Shown: one piece after another, positions 25,367-36,731 of the stretch
How the letters are laid out: each line of letters starts with the position of its first letter
Position numbering within the stretch: position 1 is the stretch's first letter
Assembly: GCA_002261195.1 (NCBI GenBank)
Contig: MVBO01000015.1
Coordinates: 62,001 to 126,000 of the forward strand
Direction: 5' to 3'
From: Bifiguratus adelaidae
Lineage: Eukaryota > Mucoromycota > Endogonomycetes > Endogonales
Length of the DNA: 64,000 nt
Made by a program: the position numbers and the translations under genes
The notes under the pieces: generated by a model
The model's input: the letters and a program-made list of their open reading frames with translations, nothing else
Told to the model about the DNA's origin: nothing
The model's database searches: none

Positions 25367-26522
25367 TTACCACACCAATCCCTTGGGTGCCTGCTCCCTT
25401 TCGTGTTCGTATTCGACTTCCACGTATGCTCCTCCTGTAAGATACGCATGAGTCATATGTATGCAGGCGAACAGATACAAACAATAGAAACGTCGTATAC
25501 TTACGCTTCTTGGCTTTTGGCTTTGCTGGTTTCCGCTTCCTCTTTTTTGAAAGGGCTTCGTCTTCGGACCCTGGGGCACCATCCTCTTCTTCATCCTCGT
25601 CTACATCTTCGGCCTTCTCCATGCCATCTAACAAATCTTCCTCATCCTCATCCTCCAATTCCTCTTCCATCTCCAAATCTTCCAAATCTTCCACGTCGCT
25701 CTCGTCCTCGAGATCAGACACGTATTCTCGTTCAGCAACTTCCTCTTCCTCCTCTTCTTCCTCCTCTTCCTCACTTTCTTCATCCTCGGCTTCCAATTCA
25801 TCCTGCTCCAACACCTTTCGCCAAACATCCTCATTCACATTCAGCGGCGCATCTCCATAGGCCTTGGACTTTAGTCGCTCAATCAATTCTTTTTCGATTG
25901 ATTTCTCTAGACGAGCCGCTGCCTCCGCTTTACGTTCTCGCGTCGCCTCCCGTCGCTCAATCTTCTTTTTGATGCCCACAAGTTGAGGCCTAGACATACC
26001 CTGTGAGTTGAAATTCCCACCAAAAGCGCGGGCACTTACCGTTCTTTCAAGCGAAGTTTACGCATCTTGATCAAGTATTGGGTAATCTTGGTGAGACGCT
26101 GCTTACACTTGTGTTGTAAAAAGTTGGGCCAATACACCAATTCTTTATCGATCTGCTCGAGGGCTTGCGTATAGTTTTTGGAGAGTTTGACTTTTTCCCA
26201 CATCTTGACGGGTGAGTGCGCGCGTTCGGGTGTTTTCATGTAGAGGTAAATGATTCCTGGGCATTGTGAGCTAAAGTTGAGGTGTACCGATGCCTTACCT
26301 TTTTCTTCTCGGATAGTGGCGTAGCGGCTGTTGGCGAGCGGGCATGACTGACGATTGCAGAGTCCAGAGACATTGTACTCATTGCGACAAAACGTGCCTG
26401 ATGGCGTTCTAAGTATTAAGGAGTCAGCATGCGTTTACCTGATATCCATCAGTTGCTTACTTGACTTTATACGAGCAAAAGTGCTGGTTAATGACCTGCC
26501 AGATCACTTCGTCGTTCTGCAT
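25367..26522 (-). CDS. MAK16: Ribosome biogenesis protein MAK16
   Basis: Nucleolar factor for 60S subunit assembly. Exon 1 from ATG 26520-26522 starts [20 protein letters not shown], and the next exon has [20 protein letters not shown], the conserved Cys cluster. Further on are [20 protein letters not shown] and [20 protein letters not shown]. The reading frame is kept if the acceptor is the AG inside the codons for SR, giving [13 protein letters not shown] long acidic stretch with 11 consecutive Glu and then a basic PKAKK segment follow. A short last exon ends KGLVW at stop 25367-25369. Five exons. Confidence 0.95.
25742..25790. repeat. GAA/GAG microsatellite-like tract coding poly-Glu
   Basis: Trinucleotide-like purine tract (CTC/CTT on the + strand) inside MAK16, encoding 11 consecutive Glu residues. 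Similar tracts occur in SF3B2 and in the nuclear FKBP gene. Confidence 0.7.
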
Positions 26523-26609
26523 GGTGTCTAGCGCACAAGAAAAAGAAAATTCAAAAATGACTTAATGAGACGAGCTAAGCCACCCAATTGTGTGCCATTC
26601 TATCTACAA

Positions 26610-28696
26610 TTAAAACTTGAATGTGTCTTTCTTCTTGGCCTTTTTGGCTTGCTTGGCAGCATGCTCTTGGACCATGTCGGACAAATCTTCACCTGCACCC
26701 TGAGGCAGATGCTCTGCAGACCCTTCGTCGAATTTACGCTTGAGCGCGCTTTCGTCTATATTGCCTAATTCCGATGGATCTAGGGCCACATCCACGCCTT
26801 TGCCAACCTTGCGTCGGGAGCGACTCGATGTTTCTTCACCTAATACGGGTGGTTTCGCATTGCCGATATCGTAGCCATGCTGTGAGCCCATGAAACCAGT
26901 GATTGGCTTTTGTACCTCGGGCAGGACTTGATATAGCTGTTTCGGTTGGTCGTCGTCTGTGCGGCGCGCGTCTTTTCGTAATTGTATGAAATCGGGCGTC
27001 TCCAATCCTGATGCGACAGAGGAAAAGCCTGAAGGTGTAACCAGACCTTCTTGCACTTCTTCGGCCGAAAGCCGTTCCTCGGCACCTTCCTCTCCACCTT
27101 CCTCTTCCTCTTCCTCTTCTTCTTCCTCTTCTTCGGATTCTTCTTCCGGTTCAAGCTCACCCCATAGTTGCTTCTCGATTGGCTGCATGAGCTTAAGAGA
27201 GGTCAGCAAAGGGCTGATTTTAGATAGAACCATTCAACATACCTCTGCCGGTACTTCTTGGTTTGACAAGCCAAACACGTCTCCGTACAATGGACGATTT
27301 TGCTAAAAGGGTTATAGCATTGAGTAAGCCACATCTTGTCATTTTGCCCAACATTCAATACCCACGTCATCTACGGGGGGTCTTCCCCATCCACCAGGAT
27401 GGTAGCCCCACTGAGCGCCGTCAGGAATAGGTGCATTAAGTCCGGGAATTTTGAGGGTGGGATAGCTTGGAGGTGGTCCGTATCGTTGCATGCTGATGAG
27501 CCATGGAGGAGGTGCTAAAGGAGGTATATTGAGAGCCATCTTCAATTCTTCTGATAGGACGCCGGGCTTTTGTTCTTTGAGCTTTGTTTCAAACTCTTTG
27601 CCTTCATAGTACCTTTTGAAATGGGTTAGATCCAGTCAAGTAGTATCGAATCATTCCGACTCACATTTCTCCGTGGATGGTGAATCTGGATTTGTGTTGA
27701 TAGCGGAAAAATGCGTCGTGAAGTTTTTGATAGTCGATGTCGATTCGTCCCATCTTTGGTTGCATTCTCGCTCGAGTCTTTTGTTTCATTGAACTGGCGT
27801 CTTCTTTCTCTCTGACAGTCTCACGCATTTGCATGATACCGGTGTCCTTGATGAAATCTACAACGGAGTTGAGATCGAAAGAAGTGTCCACAACAACACA
27901 TACCTGGCAACTCGAAAGGAGGCTTTTCGATACCTCTTTTCCCTTGTAAATATTTTCGCTTCTGTGACCAATGCTGAGGAACCGGTACTGTATTGCGATA
28001 CGCCTTCAATCCCACGAGGAGCTTGGGATCGGCAGCCGTCACATCCCACCACTCTACCACTTCGGGCTTTTCAACCAACTGCTTTAGCTCGGCTACGTTG
28101 AGGCGATTGAGCTTCTTGACCTTCTTTTTTGATATTCCGCCGTTTGGTTCATCGTTCTCTTCAGAGTTTTCAGATTTATTGTCTTCCGCATCTTCATCGT
28201 TTCCGTTTTCCGACTCGATCGAGATTTCCTGCCGCACAGGCTTTGCCTGTACATCCACAATTAATTGCCTACTCTTTGGTCATTGTACGCGCATGTATAT
28301 CCTACCTCGTCGTCCTTTTGTATTGAGAAGTGCTTAAAGATGTTCGAAAACTGTGATAGCGCGTCTGGATCCACTTCTCCTGTCGCTGCGAGATCTTCCA
28401 CGGACGGCGCCACGTACTCGATTTCGACTTCATCTTGTTCGTCGGCAGTCGCGCTCTGCTCATCCTTGGCCTACATGGTGGAAAGCACGCGAGTCAACAT
28501 AGGATCGCCAGCTTAGACCGCTGATGAGGACACTCACCTCCGAACTCGCTCTATCTACATGTGCCTTCTTCTTTCTTCTCCTCCTTTGCTTTTTGCGATC
28601 TCCCTTCTGATCTATTTTTGTGACCTCATCTCCATTCTCTTGACGATTCACCTTTCCATTCACTGCTTCTGTTAAAACAGCCTCTTCCGTAGGCAT
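26610..28696 (-). CDS. Splicing factor 3b subunit 2 (CUS1/SAP145)
   Basis: U2 snRNP component that contacts pre-mRNA next to the branch site. It starts MPTEEAVLTEAVNGKVNRQE (ATG 28694-28696), followed by basic and acidic low-complexity sequence. The DUF382 core reads RLNVAELKQLVEKPEVVEWW and VGLKAYRNTVPVPQHWSQKR. The next segment, RMQPKMGRIDIDYQKLHDAF, continues it. The PSP proline-rich domain reads GVLSEELKMALNI then PPLAPPPWLISMQRYGPPPS. After a poly-Glu run of 13 the protein ends KKAKKKDTFKF at stop 26610-26612. Six or so short introns. MAK16 starts 87 bp downstream on the same strand. Confidence 0.94.
27096..27148. repeat. GAA/GAG tract coding poly-Glu in SF3B2
   Basis: Purine-rich trinucleotide tract within the SF3B2 gene, encoding a run of 13 Glu residues. 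It is a coding low-complexity repeat and not a mobile element. Confidence 0.6.
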
Positions 28697-28846
28697 CGCT
28701 CCAAAGGGTCCAATGACACAAAGACAAGCAAGCAAGAAAAGAAGCAACGACAAATTTGAAGGATTGACGTCACGCTCTTCATTGTCTTTCTCTTTCATAC
28801 GTGTGCCATACAGTACTCGCTTGTATACTACGCTGTTGTCGACCGC

Positions 28847-30633
28847 ATGTCAGACAGAGAGTCAGAGGTCCAGCCTACGCAGAAGCCACCCGAGCCGCCT
28901 CATGACCCAGTTGACCGTCAACGAGGATCCTCACCCAGTCCTATTGCAACACCTGAACCGCAGGGGCCCGTAGCTTCGAATGCATTCTCGCTGTCTTTCA
29001 AAAAGCATCCGCTTCTAAAGCGCATGCTTAGTAATCGTACACCTGTGTCTACTCCCCCTTTGCAAGACTCGGATACCGAAGCGGCATCAAACGTACAGGC
29101 GCACCAGACTGGTCCAAATACAGACCACGTTGCCACTGCGCAGGCTGTGAACCATGAAAAGACAGCTTCTCAGGGAACAACAGAGTCAAGTGCGCAGAAT
29201 ACGGGATCTCGACGATTCGAGCTTCTCGACAACGGCGAACATCGCCATCATCTCTCGACCTTTCATTTCAGTAAACTCAAGACACACAACTTCATGAATC
29301 TTTTTCATCGGGACAAATACCAAGCCAATCATTTTCACCTTCCTCTCCCAATTCGTGATGAGAAAGGGACAGCAGCTGGTGGCAAAGGGCCTATACAGCC
29401 AGATGACGAGGGCATCGAGGGCAACAGGGCCCGATCGAGTGTAGAGGATGACTCAAATAACACCAAGGCGCACGGCAATCTGCTTCAGGCCAACAAGTCA
29501 CCGGAACTAAGCAGTGAAGGAGCTAATAGCGTCATCAATGGGACGTCGTTTGCCGAAAAGTGGGGAACATGTCAAGAAGTGATCGGCAAAGGTGCTTTTG
29601 GAGTAGTACGGATCACTCACAAGGTTGATGCGTCCGTGCCTGGTTCCGGAGAACGACTCTATGCCGTCAAGGTAAGGTAATTGTAAAATTCATTCACGAT
29701 AGGCTTACCCATGGGTAGGAATTCCGCAAGCGGCATTTCGAGACAAATAAAGCATATATCAAGCGCTTGACCTCCGAGTTTTGCATTTCATCGACTTTGC
29801 ATCACGAAAATATTGTCAAAACGCTCGATCTACTCCCTATAGCCGCCTCCTCACCCACCTACTGCGAAGTCATGGAGTTTTGCGCGGGAGGCGACATTTA
29901 CGGTTTAATCATTGGCAGTCATGGAGGTCTTCAAGTAGCTGAAGCCGACTGTTTCTTCAAGCAACTCGTTCGCGGTGTGCATTATCTACACAAGATGGGC
30001 GTTGCACACCGCGATCTCAAACCAGAGAACCTGTTACTCACACCCGACGGTTGCCTGAAAATCACCGATTTTGGCAATAGCGAATGTTTCCGTATGGCTT
30101 GGGAATCCGAAGCCCATGGAGTACATGCGTCCAAAGGTGTCTGCGGTAGCGAACCCTACATTGCGCCTGAAGAATTCGGGGGCAAAGAGTTCGACCCAAG
30201 ACTGGTCGATGTGTGGAGTATCGGCGTGATCTATTTGGCCATGCTGACGGGTCAACACATGTGGCGAATCGCTCAAATCTCGGATGGACATTACAGTGCC
30301 TTTCTAGAGCGCCGATTGGAAGTTCGGGCTAGAGAAGAAGCGGCGCGTGAAGCACGGCGTCGGGAGAAGGAAGGTGAAAAGGTGGACAAGGGCGATATAC
30401 CTTTGCTTTCTACCTCGACCACCTTCAAGCCCATTGACAAGCTATCGGAGGGTGCACGGCGCCTCGTGTACAAAATCCTGGAACCTGATCCGAGATTACG
30501 CGTCTCGACGGTCGGTGTCGCAAAAGATCCCTACTTTAAGAAGATTTGGTGTTGTCAAAGAGATTCAATGGCAGAGTTTGCATCGGAGAAGGCCAAGAAG
30601 GAGAAACTGGCCAATGCCGCTGTCCCAGCCTAG
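28847..30633 (+). CDS. Ser/Thr protein kinase, HAL4/HRK1 (NPR-family) type
   Basis: Fungal-specific kinase class that regulates plasma-membrane ion transporters and nutrient permeases. About 230 disordered residues from ATG 28847 precede the kinase domain. Lobe 1 has the Gly loop [13 protein letters not shown] and the Lys in LYAVKEFRKR, whose codons are split by the single intron 29672-29718. The catalytic loop is [11 protein letters not shown], the magnesium loop DFGN, and the activation segment [14 protein letters not shown] followed by [27 protein letters not shown] is typical of Hal4/Ptk2/Hrk1 relatives. An Arg/Glu-rich insert of about 40 residues lies in the C-lobe. Stop 30631-30633. Confidence 0.9.
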
Positions 30634-30800
30634 AGCCATCAAAGAATGTACTCGAATGGTTTACACTTAGAGGTAGTAGATATCCGTATGCGGCTGTCAT
30701 GGCAAACTTGTTTATTTTTGTGCTCGCGCTCGACTGTATATATGTCCCTTATGAATAGCGTAATTGTACATGTGCTATTAAAAACACATATTTGTCTTAT

Positions 30801-31622
30801 TTACTCTGTCGTTTGAGGGCGTCTTTCTCTGTTTGCGGGTCTAGGACGACGGTCACCACGACGAGGACGGTCCATTTCGGCGCCAGCAGTGATTGGAGCG
30901 GAGACAGTCACTCCGGGTAGGTCTTCCATGTTGAGCGACTTCAACAATTCCTGTAGAGAACAATGTGGCAGCCACAATGTCAAGGGATAGGTGGGAGATG
31001 CGAGGTACAAATAATACAACGACGCAAAACCCAATGGGGAAAGGAAGGAGGCAAGGAGAAGCTACAGTTTAGCACAGTGGATCTTGACACCGACAAAGGT
31101 AAACTGGCCATCGAAAGATCACACTGGCTGGATATTGCTCGTGCAGAAGAGTGTACAAGGTGTGCTGGACATCCACGCCGCTTCCTTACTGTTTACCAGT
31201 AACTTTTGCGCGTACACACCCTACACGAGCATCCATGGCATACATTTGCAAAGACATGTACTAACCTTTGTATCCGGATCAATCTCAATCACGTCAACGG
31301 CCAAGGCGGACACCTCAGGCACATATTGATCTTTGCGCTCACGTTCCTCTTCTTGAAGCTTGAAAGAGATGCCGCGCACAGGACCGCGTTGAATACGCTT
31401 CATCAAGTGCGTTGTGAAGCCAGCAATTTTGTTTCGAAGACGCTTTGAGGCAATGATGGCCACCTCATCAGCAATCTTTTTGTTGGTTTGAAAGTCGAGG
31501 GTCAGGCGGGGATAGTACTTTTCAATGAGCACACGGGAAGCTTTCTTGACCGTCTTTGTTCTGACACGACCCTGTATGAACCATCAGTCACTGTTATGCC
31601 TTGTCTATGCTATACTCACCAT
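30801..31622 (-). CDS. RPS17: 40S ribosomal protein eS17
   Basis: Small cytosolic ribosomal subunit protein. Exon 1 is just the ATG (31620-31622). After an intron comes [20 protein letters not shown], then [20 protein letters not shown] and [20 protein letters not shown], close to invariant eS17 sequence. A second, long intron (30951-31265, 315 nt) separates IEIDPDTK from [18 protein letters not shown]. The protein ends [10 protein letters not shown], stop 30801-30803. The C-terminal Arg/Pro-rich tail is longer than in yeast but ordinary for other fungi. Head-to-head with IPI3, 112 bp between start codons. Confidence 0.96.
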
Positions 31623-31734
31623 GATGGATGGATGGAAGAGAGATTAAAACGTGAATGGATGCATGGTCATAAAACGTGACGTTGCTAAGCCACCCAAAAG
31701 ACAATTCACCGAGTCTAAGACCTTTGGGTGCAGC

Positions 31735-33393
31735 ATGTTTACAGAGGTGGTCATTTCCGGCGGCGAGGACGGCAACACGATTGTCTGGGATTCCCGGTCT
31801 GGCACCGTAGTGCACTCCTTCAAGCAAAATCACTGTGCGCCGAGCGCACTGACACTGGTATCGTCGAATGGGGATGGTAGTCGCGTTGGACTTGTCATGG
31901 CTGCGCAAGTCGACAAACCTGTTGTTCATGCCTATCATTGGCTGAAAGATCAAGTACTCGTCAAATCGACGGTTCCGGAAAAGCTTTCGGCACTCTGCGC
32001 CTCAAACAATGGTATATATTGTGCAGGTGGGACGTTTTCTGGCAAGATATATGTGTGGGAGGTAGGCGTTTACGGTGCGCTTGATGCATAGGACAATCCT
32101 TTTCATTCATTACTTTTGCAGATCGCTTCTGGTAATCTTGTACGGGCTTTCGATGCGCATTATAAGCGCATCAGTGTCTTGAAATTCCTCCAAGACGATA
32201 GTGCTCTTGTGAGCGGTAGTGACGATGCGGGTGTCAATGTTTGGCTCACAGGGGAGATGCTGGATGATGATTCAAGCGACACATTGAAGCCCTACTTTGC
32301 ATGGTTAGAGCATACGCTTCCCGTCACCGACGTCTATTGTGGATTTGGGCTGCTGAATGGAGCTCGCCTGGCTACAAGTTCCACGGATCATACCGTCAAG
32401 GTAGTATATACGTAATTATACTCTACTCCGCAATATTGATCATTTTCCATATAGATATGGGACCTGATTACCGGTGAACTTCTCACCACCTTCCTCTTTC
32501 CGCATGCAGTCACCGCTATTACCATGGATCCAGCCGAACGCATATTATTGGCGGCGGCCGGCAACAACATTTACTCGTCACACCTCTACGCCTATACCCA
32601 GGATCCGACCACAGCTGCCGGCCGGCCAAACATTCACGCTGTCGGAGGTTTGGGACGCGTAGTCGGTGTCGGTCTGACGGACAGCACTGACAACAGCAGC
32701 ACTGATCAGCGCGGTCTCGCATACATTGGACACAAGTAAGTTTAGTGCAAGTCATGACTGTCTTGTTCATGACGGTTTTCTTTGCGAAGGGCAACAATCA
32801 CATCTCTAACCCTCAATTACGACGCCAATATACTCATATCCGCTTCCCAAGATCAAACGTGTATTGTTTGGGACGTTCAATCACGACAATCCATACGCAC
32901 ATTCACCCAACACAAAGCCGCCGTCAATTTTGTACAGTGCATTCTCAAGCCTCCAGAATTGGAGGCCGCAGGCTTGTTTGGGTCGAGCGGACGCTTCAAG
33001 CACCCGATCGCAGCTCCCCTCAAACGCGTCAAAAAGACGGACGAGGAAGAAAAGGAAGACGGCGTGCCGGTTATCCTGACCGCGACCAGTTTGGTAAGTG
33101 TTTCCTTCCGTTGCAGCGGCCCTTGTTCTCATGCTTAACCACAGAATATGAGCGATATTCTTCAGGCCATCCCTTCCCATCCCAAGGATGATACCCTCCA
33201 ATTGATCCATGACGCCAAGCAGCGGGTAAATCAATTACAATCTCAATCCTCCACCACCTCCTTGGAAATGCAAGTAGAGTCCTTACAATCCGATCTCATC
33301 AAAGTCCACGAGCATTACCACAAGGTGAAAGCTCTCCATGATCAAATGTATTCTAGTCTTGTAGATGATTTCATGAAAGAGCGCACACGGTAA
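31735..33393 (+). CDS. IPI3: Pre-rRNA processing WD40 protein IPI3 (WDR18)
   Basis: WD40 subunit of the Rix1/PELP1 complex, needed for ITS2 processing and late 60S maturation. Recognisable repeats: EVVISGGEDGNTIVWDSRSG, LVSGSDDAGVNVWL, LATSSTDHTVKIWDLITGEL and LISASQDQTCIVWDVQSRQS. The last is the most conserved WDR18 repeat. A coiled C-terminal region (VNQLQSQSSTTSLEMQVESL) follows MSDILQAIP and ends MKERTR at stop 33391-33393. Four introns. I chose ATG 31735 because the blade starts directly after it, as in the family. An upstream in-frame ATG at 31663 would add 24 residues and leave only 40 bp to eS17. Confidence 0.85.
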
Positions 33394-33565
33394 TGCAGCA
33401 ACATACAATCATCTGAAAGCTGTCTAGCCTCCTTGTATTCCCTAGCTTCCAGCAGAACATACATCCATGCCAATCCATTCAACGCTCTCACTCGCATAAT
33501 TTCTTCGGTGCACCGTTCCGTGTCATCCATAAATTCGAGCGCGATCCTCCGATACCTTTGCACTC

Positions 33566-35135
33566 ATGTCGACAAGGCAACAAAAGACTGCTACCAAGGC
33601 GCAAAAGGCCAACGTAGCTGTCGGCAACTATGGTGACGAGGACTTTGAGAAGCTCAACCCAAAGACGACGCATAAAGAGTTTCTGGGAGTTCCCGGTGCA
33701 CTCGGCATGATGATCGGCCTGCCCATCCTCACCATATTCTTTGCCAAGTTCTGCAATGAGAACGGATGCCCTCCCACCGAATTCTTCCATGCCTCCCTGC
33801 AAGACGTACAAGAGTGGTTTTCACTGGAGACGCTGCAAGCCCTTTTTGACCCTATGGCGTTTGCCGTCTATTCAGCCTATATTATTGCGCTTATTGTATT
33901 CTACTTTGCGCTTCCTGGCGATAGGGTGGAGGGTGCGCCCCTTCGAAATGGCAAGAAGCTGACCTATAAGGTCAATGGTAAGTGGAGTTTGAGCTGCGTT
34001 ACAGTAAAAACTTATTATATGACTTAGGATTCGCAACCTTTCATACCTTGTTGAGCACCCTCTTCATGTTCTTGAGACCCTATGGCTACAAGCCGCTCTT
34101 GTTTGTTTACGACCATTGGCTTGGTATCGTCGGTGCTTCTCTGATCTGGTCTTTTGGAGTAGCCACGTTTGTCTATGTGTATTCGTTTGCACCCGGAAAG
34201 ATGCTCGCTCTTGGAGGAAACACGGGCAACCCGATCTACGATGTGAGTGCGATATCATTGTCCTTGCGCACGCGGCTTACTCATTACCTCTAGTACATGA
34301 TTGGACGTGAACTCAATCCTCGCATTGGTGATTTTGACATCAAGTACTTTGTGGAGCTTCGACCCGGCATGATTGGATGGTTCCTCTGCAATCTCTGCTT
34401 TACCGCCAAACAGTATGATTCCCTTGGCAAAGTTACCATTGGTATGATACTTGTCAATGTTTTGCAAGACTTCTACATTGTCGATTCGCTTTGGAATGAG
34501 GTAAAGTTCAATTTCACTTTGCTCTGATGAAGGTTCCTCTAACACATACTAGACCGCCATCTTGACCACCATGGATATCACTACCGATGGCTTTGGTTGG
34601 ATGCTCTCGTTTGGTCTTCTTACCTGGGTGCCTATGGTGTACTCTTTGCAGACGAGATATCTCGCCATGCATCCCCGAGAGCTCTCCATTCCGGAAATTG
34701 CTCTTACCATCGCCGTTGCTGGTATTGGCTACTGGATTTTCCGCGGCACCAACTCGGAGAAGAATACCTTCCGTAACAATCCCAATGATCCGAGTGTCAA
34801 AGGTAGGTGCGGTTCATCTTCTTTATATCCAGTACTTAGTACTTCACACAGATCTCAAGTATATCGAGACCAAGACTGGATCACGTCTGCTGATTAGCGG
34901 CTGGTGGGGCAAGGCTCGTCACATCAATTACCTTGGGGACTGGCTCATGTCTCTTGCCATGTGTTTGCCATGCGGTTATTCCACGCCTATACCTTACTTT
35001 TATCCCATCTACTTCGCTGTCCTGCTTCTTCACCGGGAGCGACGCGATGATGAGAAATGTCGCAAGAAGTATGGCGAGGATTGGGACAAGTATTGTAGCA
35101 TTGTGAAGTACCGCATCATTCCTGGGATCTACTGA
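33566..35135 (+). CDS. ERG24: Delta(14)-sterol reductase
   Basis: ER membrane NADPH-dependent reductase of ergosterol synthesis, related to the sterol-reductase domain of the lamin B receptor. It begins [20 protein letters not shown] (ATG 33566). The first membrane part has [19 protein letters not shown], and the middle has the signature [20 protein letters not shown] then [15 protein letters not shown]. The C-terminal motif is [19 protein letters not shown], then [20 protein letters not shown] and the end [10 protein letters not shown] (stop 35133-35135). The C-terminal sequences favour ERG24/LBR over ERG4. Four short introns. Confidence 0.92.
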
Positions 35136-35221
35136 AAAGGCTAATATTACCACTTTAATTCATTAACTGAACTCCTTGGCACGTTGTGTTCTTGCCGGCT
35201 CTTTTTCACTTGCAAGGCTTC

Positions 35222-36696
35222 ATGCGGGCCATTCACCGTACGTGGCTTTCACCACTGCTGTTGATTGCCTTGATATACACAGCAGTGCTGTCTACAGTGA
35301 CGCACGGACATGTAACATCTTCCGATGCAGTCGTAGACGATTTCTTTTCAGGGAGCGGACATACCAACAATTGGGCTGTTTTGGTAAGTGGTTGTCTTTG
35401 AACTGAGTCTGTTGGATCCCTTATATCTCCCTGACGGTCCATTGGGGCTCATATCTTGTCATATTGGTCATGTCCTGACGCCATGTGTAGGTATGCACAT
35501 CGCGCTTCTGGTTCAATTATCGACACATTGCCAATACGCTATCCATCTATCGCACCGTAAAACGCCTCGGTATACCCGATTCCAACATTATACTCATGCT
35601 CGCTGATGATGTGGCCTGTAACCCCCGCAACAAATTCCCTGCCACCGTCTTCAATAATGCCAATCGGGCGCTGGATTTGTATGGGGATAATGTGGAGGTG
35701 GATTATCGTGGATACGAGGTCACGGTGGAAGCCTTTATACGACTGTTGACAGGTAAGTGGGAGCCGCTGGGTGGGATGTATGTCCATTCTCAATGACGCT
35801 AGGTCGAGTGCCAGAGGACACACCGCGGTCCAAACGACTTTTAACCGACGATCGATCCAATGTATTGATTTACATGACCGGGCATGGTGGCGACGAGTTT
35901 CTCAAGTTTCAGGATGCTGAAGAGATCAGTGCCTATGATATCGCAGATGCTCTAGAGCAAATGTGGCAGAAGCGGAGGTATGTTTTGCTCATGATTTATT
36001 GATATTGCGCTAATGTCGGAGGCAGATATAATGAGCTGTTGTTCATGATCGACACATGCCAGGCGAATACAATGTACAAGCGAATGTACTCACCCAACAT
36101 CTTGGCCACCGGCAGCTCAGAATTGGATGAGAGTTCATATTCAGTAGGGTTACTCGTGGCATATACCGTCCATTGTACTCACATGTCCCCTGCAGCACCA
36201 CACAGATTATGACATTGGAGTGGCAGTCATTGATAGTTGGACATATTACAACTTGGAGTTTCTAGAAAACATAGACATGTCGAGCACGGCAACCTTGGCA
36301 GATTTGGTAAGTAGGGACCATGCGGTGCAAAGTCTAATTCTCACCAATCCATCGTTCTAGTTCAATTCCTACGATCCAGTCAAGATCAACTCTCATCCCG
36401 GTATACGTACAGACTTGTTTAACCGAGACTTGGACAAGGTGCGCCTCACCGACTTCTTTGGCAGTGTTCAGAATGTCGAGCTGACACCCAGTCGATACAA
36501 GCTCCTCGCAAATCGAACATCTCACACACCTCCTACCACCATCCATGATACCCCCATCATCACCATGCACAATAATCAAACCTCTCATAGCCGAACCTTC
36601 CACGTAGACAGGACTGACACTACACTGCCCATCTACTCGTTAGCTGCCTTGACTAGTCTGCTCTTCCTGCGTTACTTTGCTGGCAAACTGTCATAA
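35222..36696 (+). CDS. GPI8: GPI transamidase catalytic subunit GPI8 (PIG-K)
   Basis: C13-family cysteine protease of the ER that swaps a C-terminal signal for a GPI anchor. A signal peptide starts [20 protein letters not shown]. The mature part has [20 protein letters not shown], and the catalytic His lies in [14 protein letters not shown] and the catalytic Cys in [12 protein letters not shown]. Further on are [13 protein letters not shown] and [19 protein letters not shown]. The C-terminus has one membrane helix, [20 protein letters not shown], with stop 36694-36696. Six short introns. The ATG at 35222 gives a normal signal peptide. RRP9 starts only 35 bp downstream on the same strand. The GH45-like protein at 21.5 kb may be a substrate type of this enzyme. 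Confidence 0.95.
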
Positions 36697-36731
36697 AAGC
36701 CACAATTTGATTTTTCTTTACGCTTGTTGCC

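Noticed and set aside
25077-25997. Long 306-residue minus-strand frame running past the MAK16 exon
   Set aside because: Only its first part is MAK16. The rest reads through an intron with GTAAGT donor and continues antisense to the dehydrogenase gene; the true end is the short exon stopping at 25367.
31663-31734. Upstream in-frame ATG of IPI3 (31663)
   Set aside because: It would add a Lys/Arg-rich stretch not expected in the family and leave only 40 bp to the eS17 start. ATG 31735 directly precedes the first WD40 blade.
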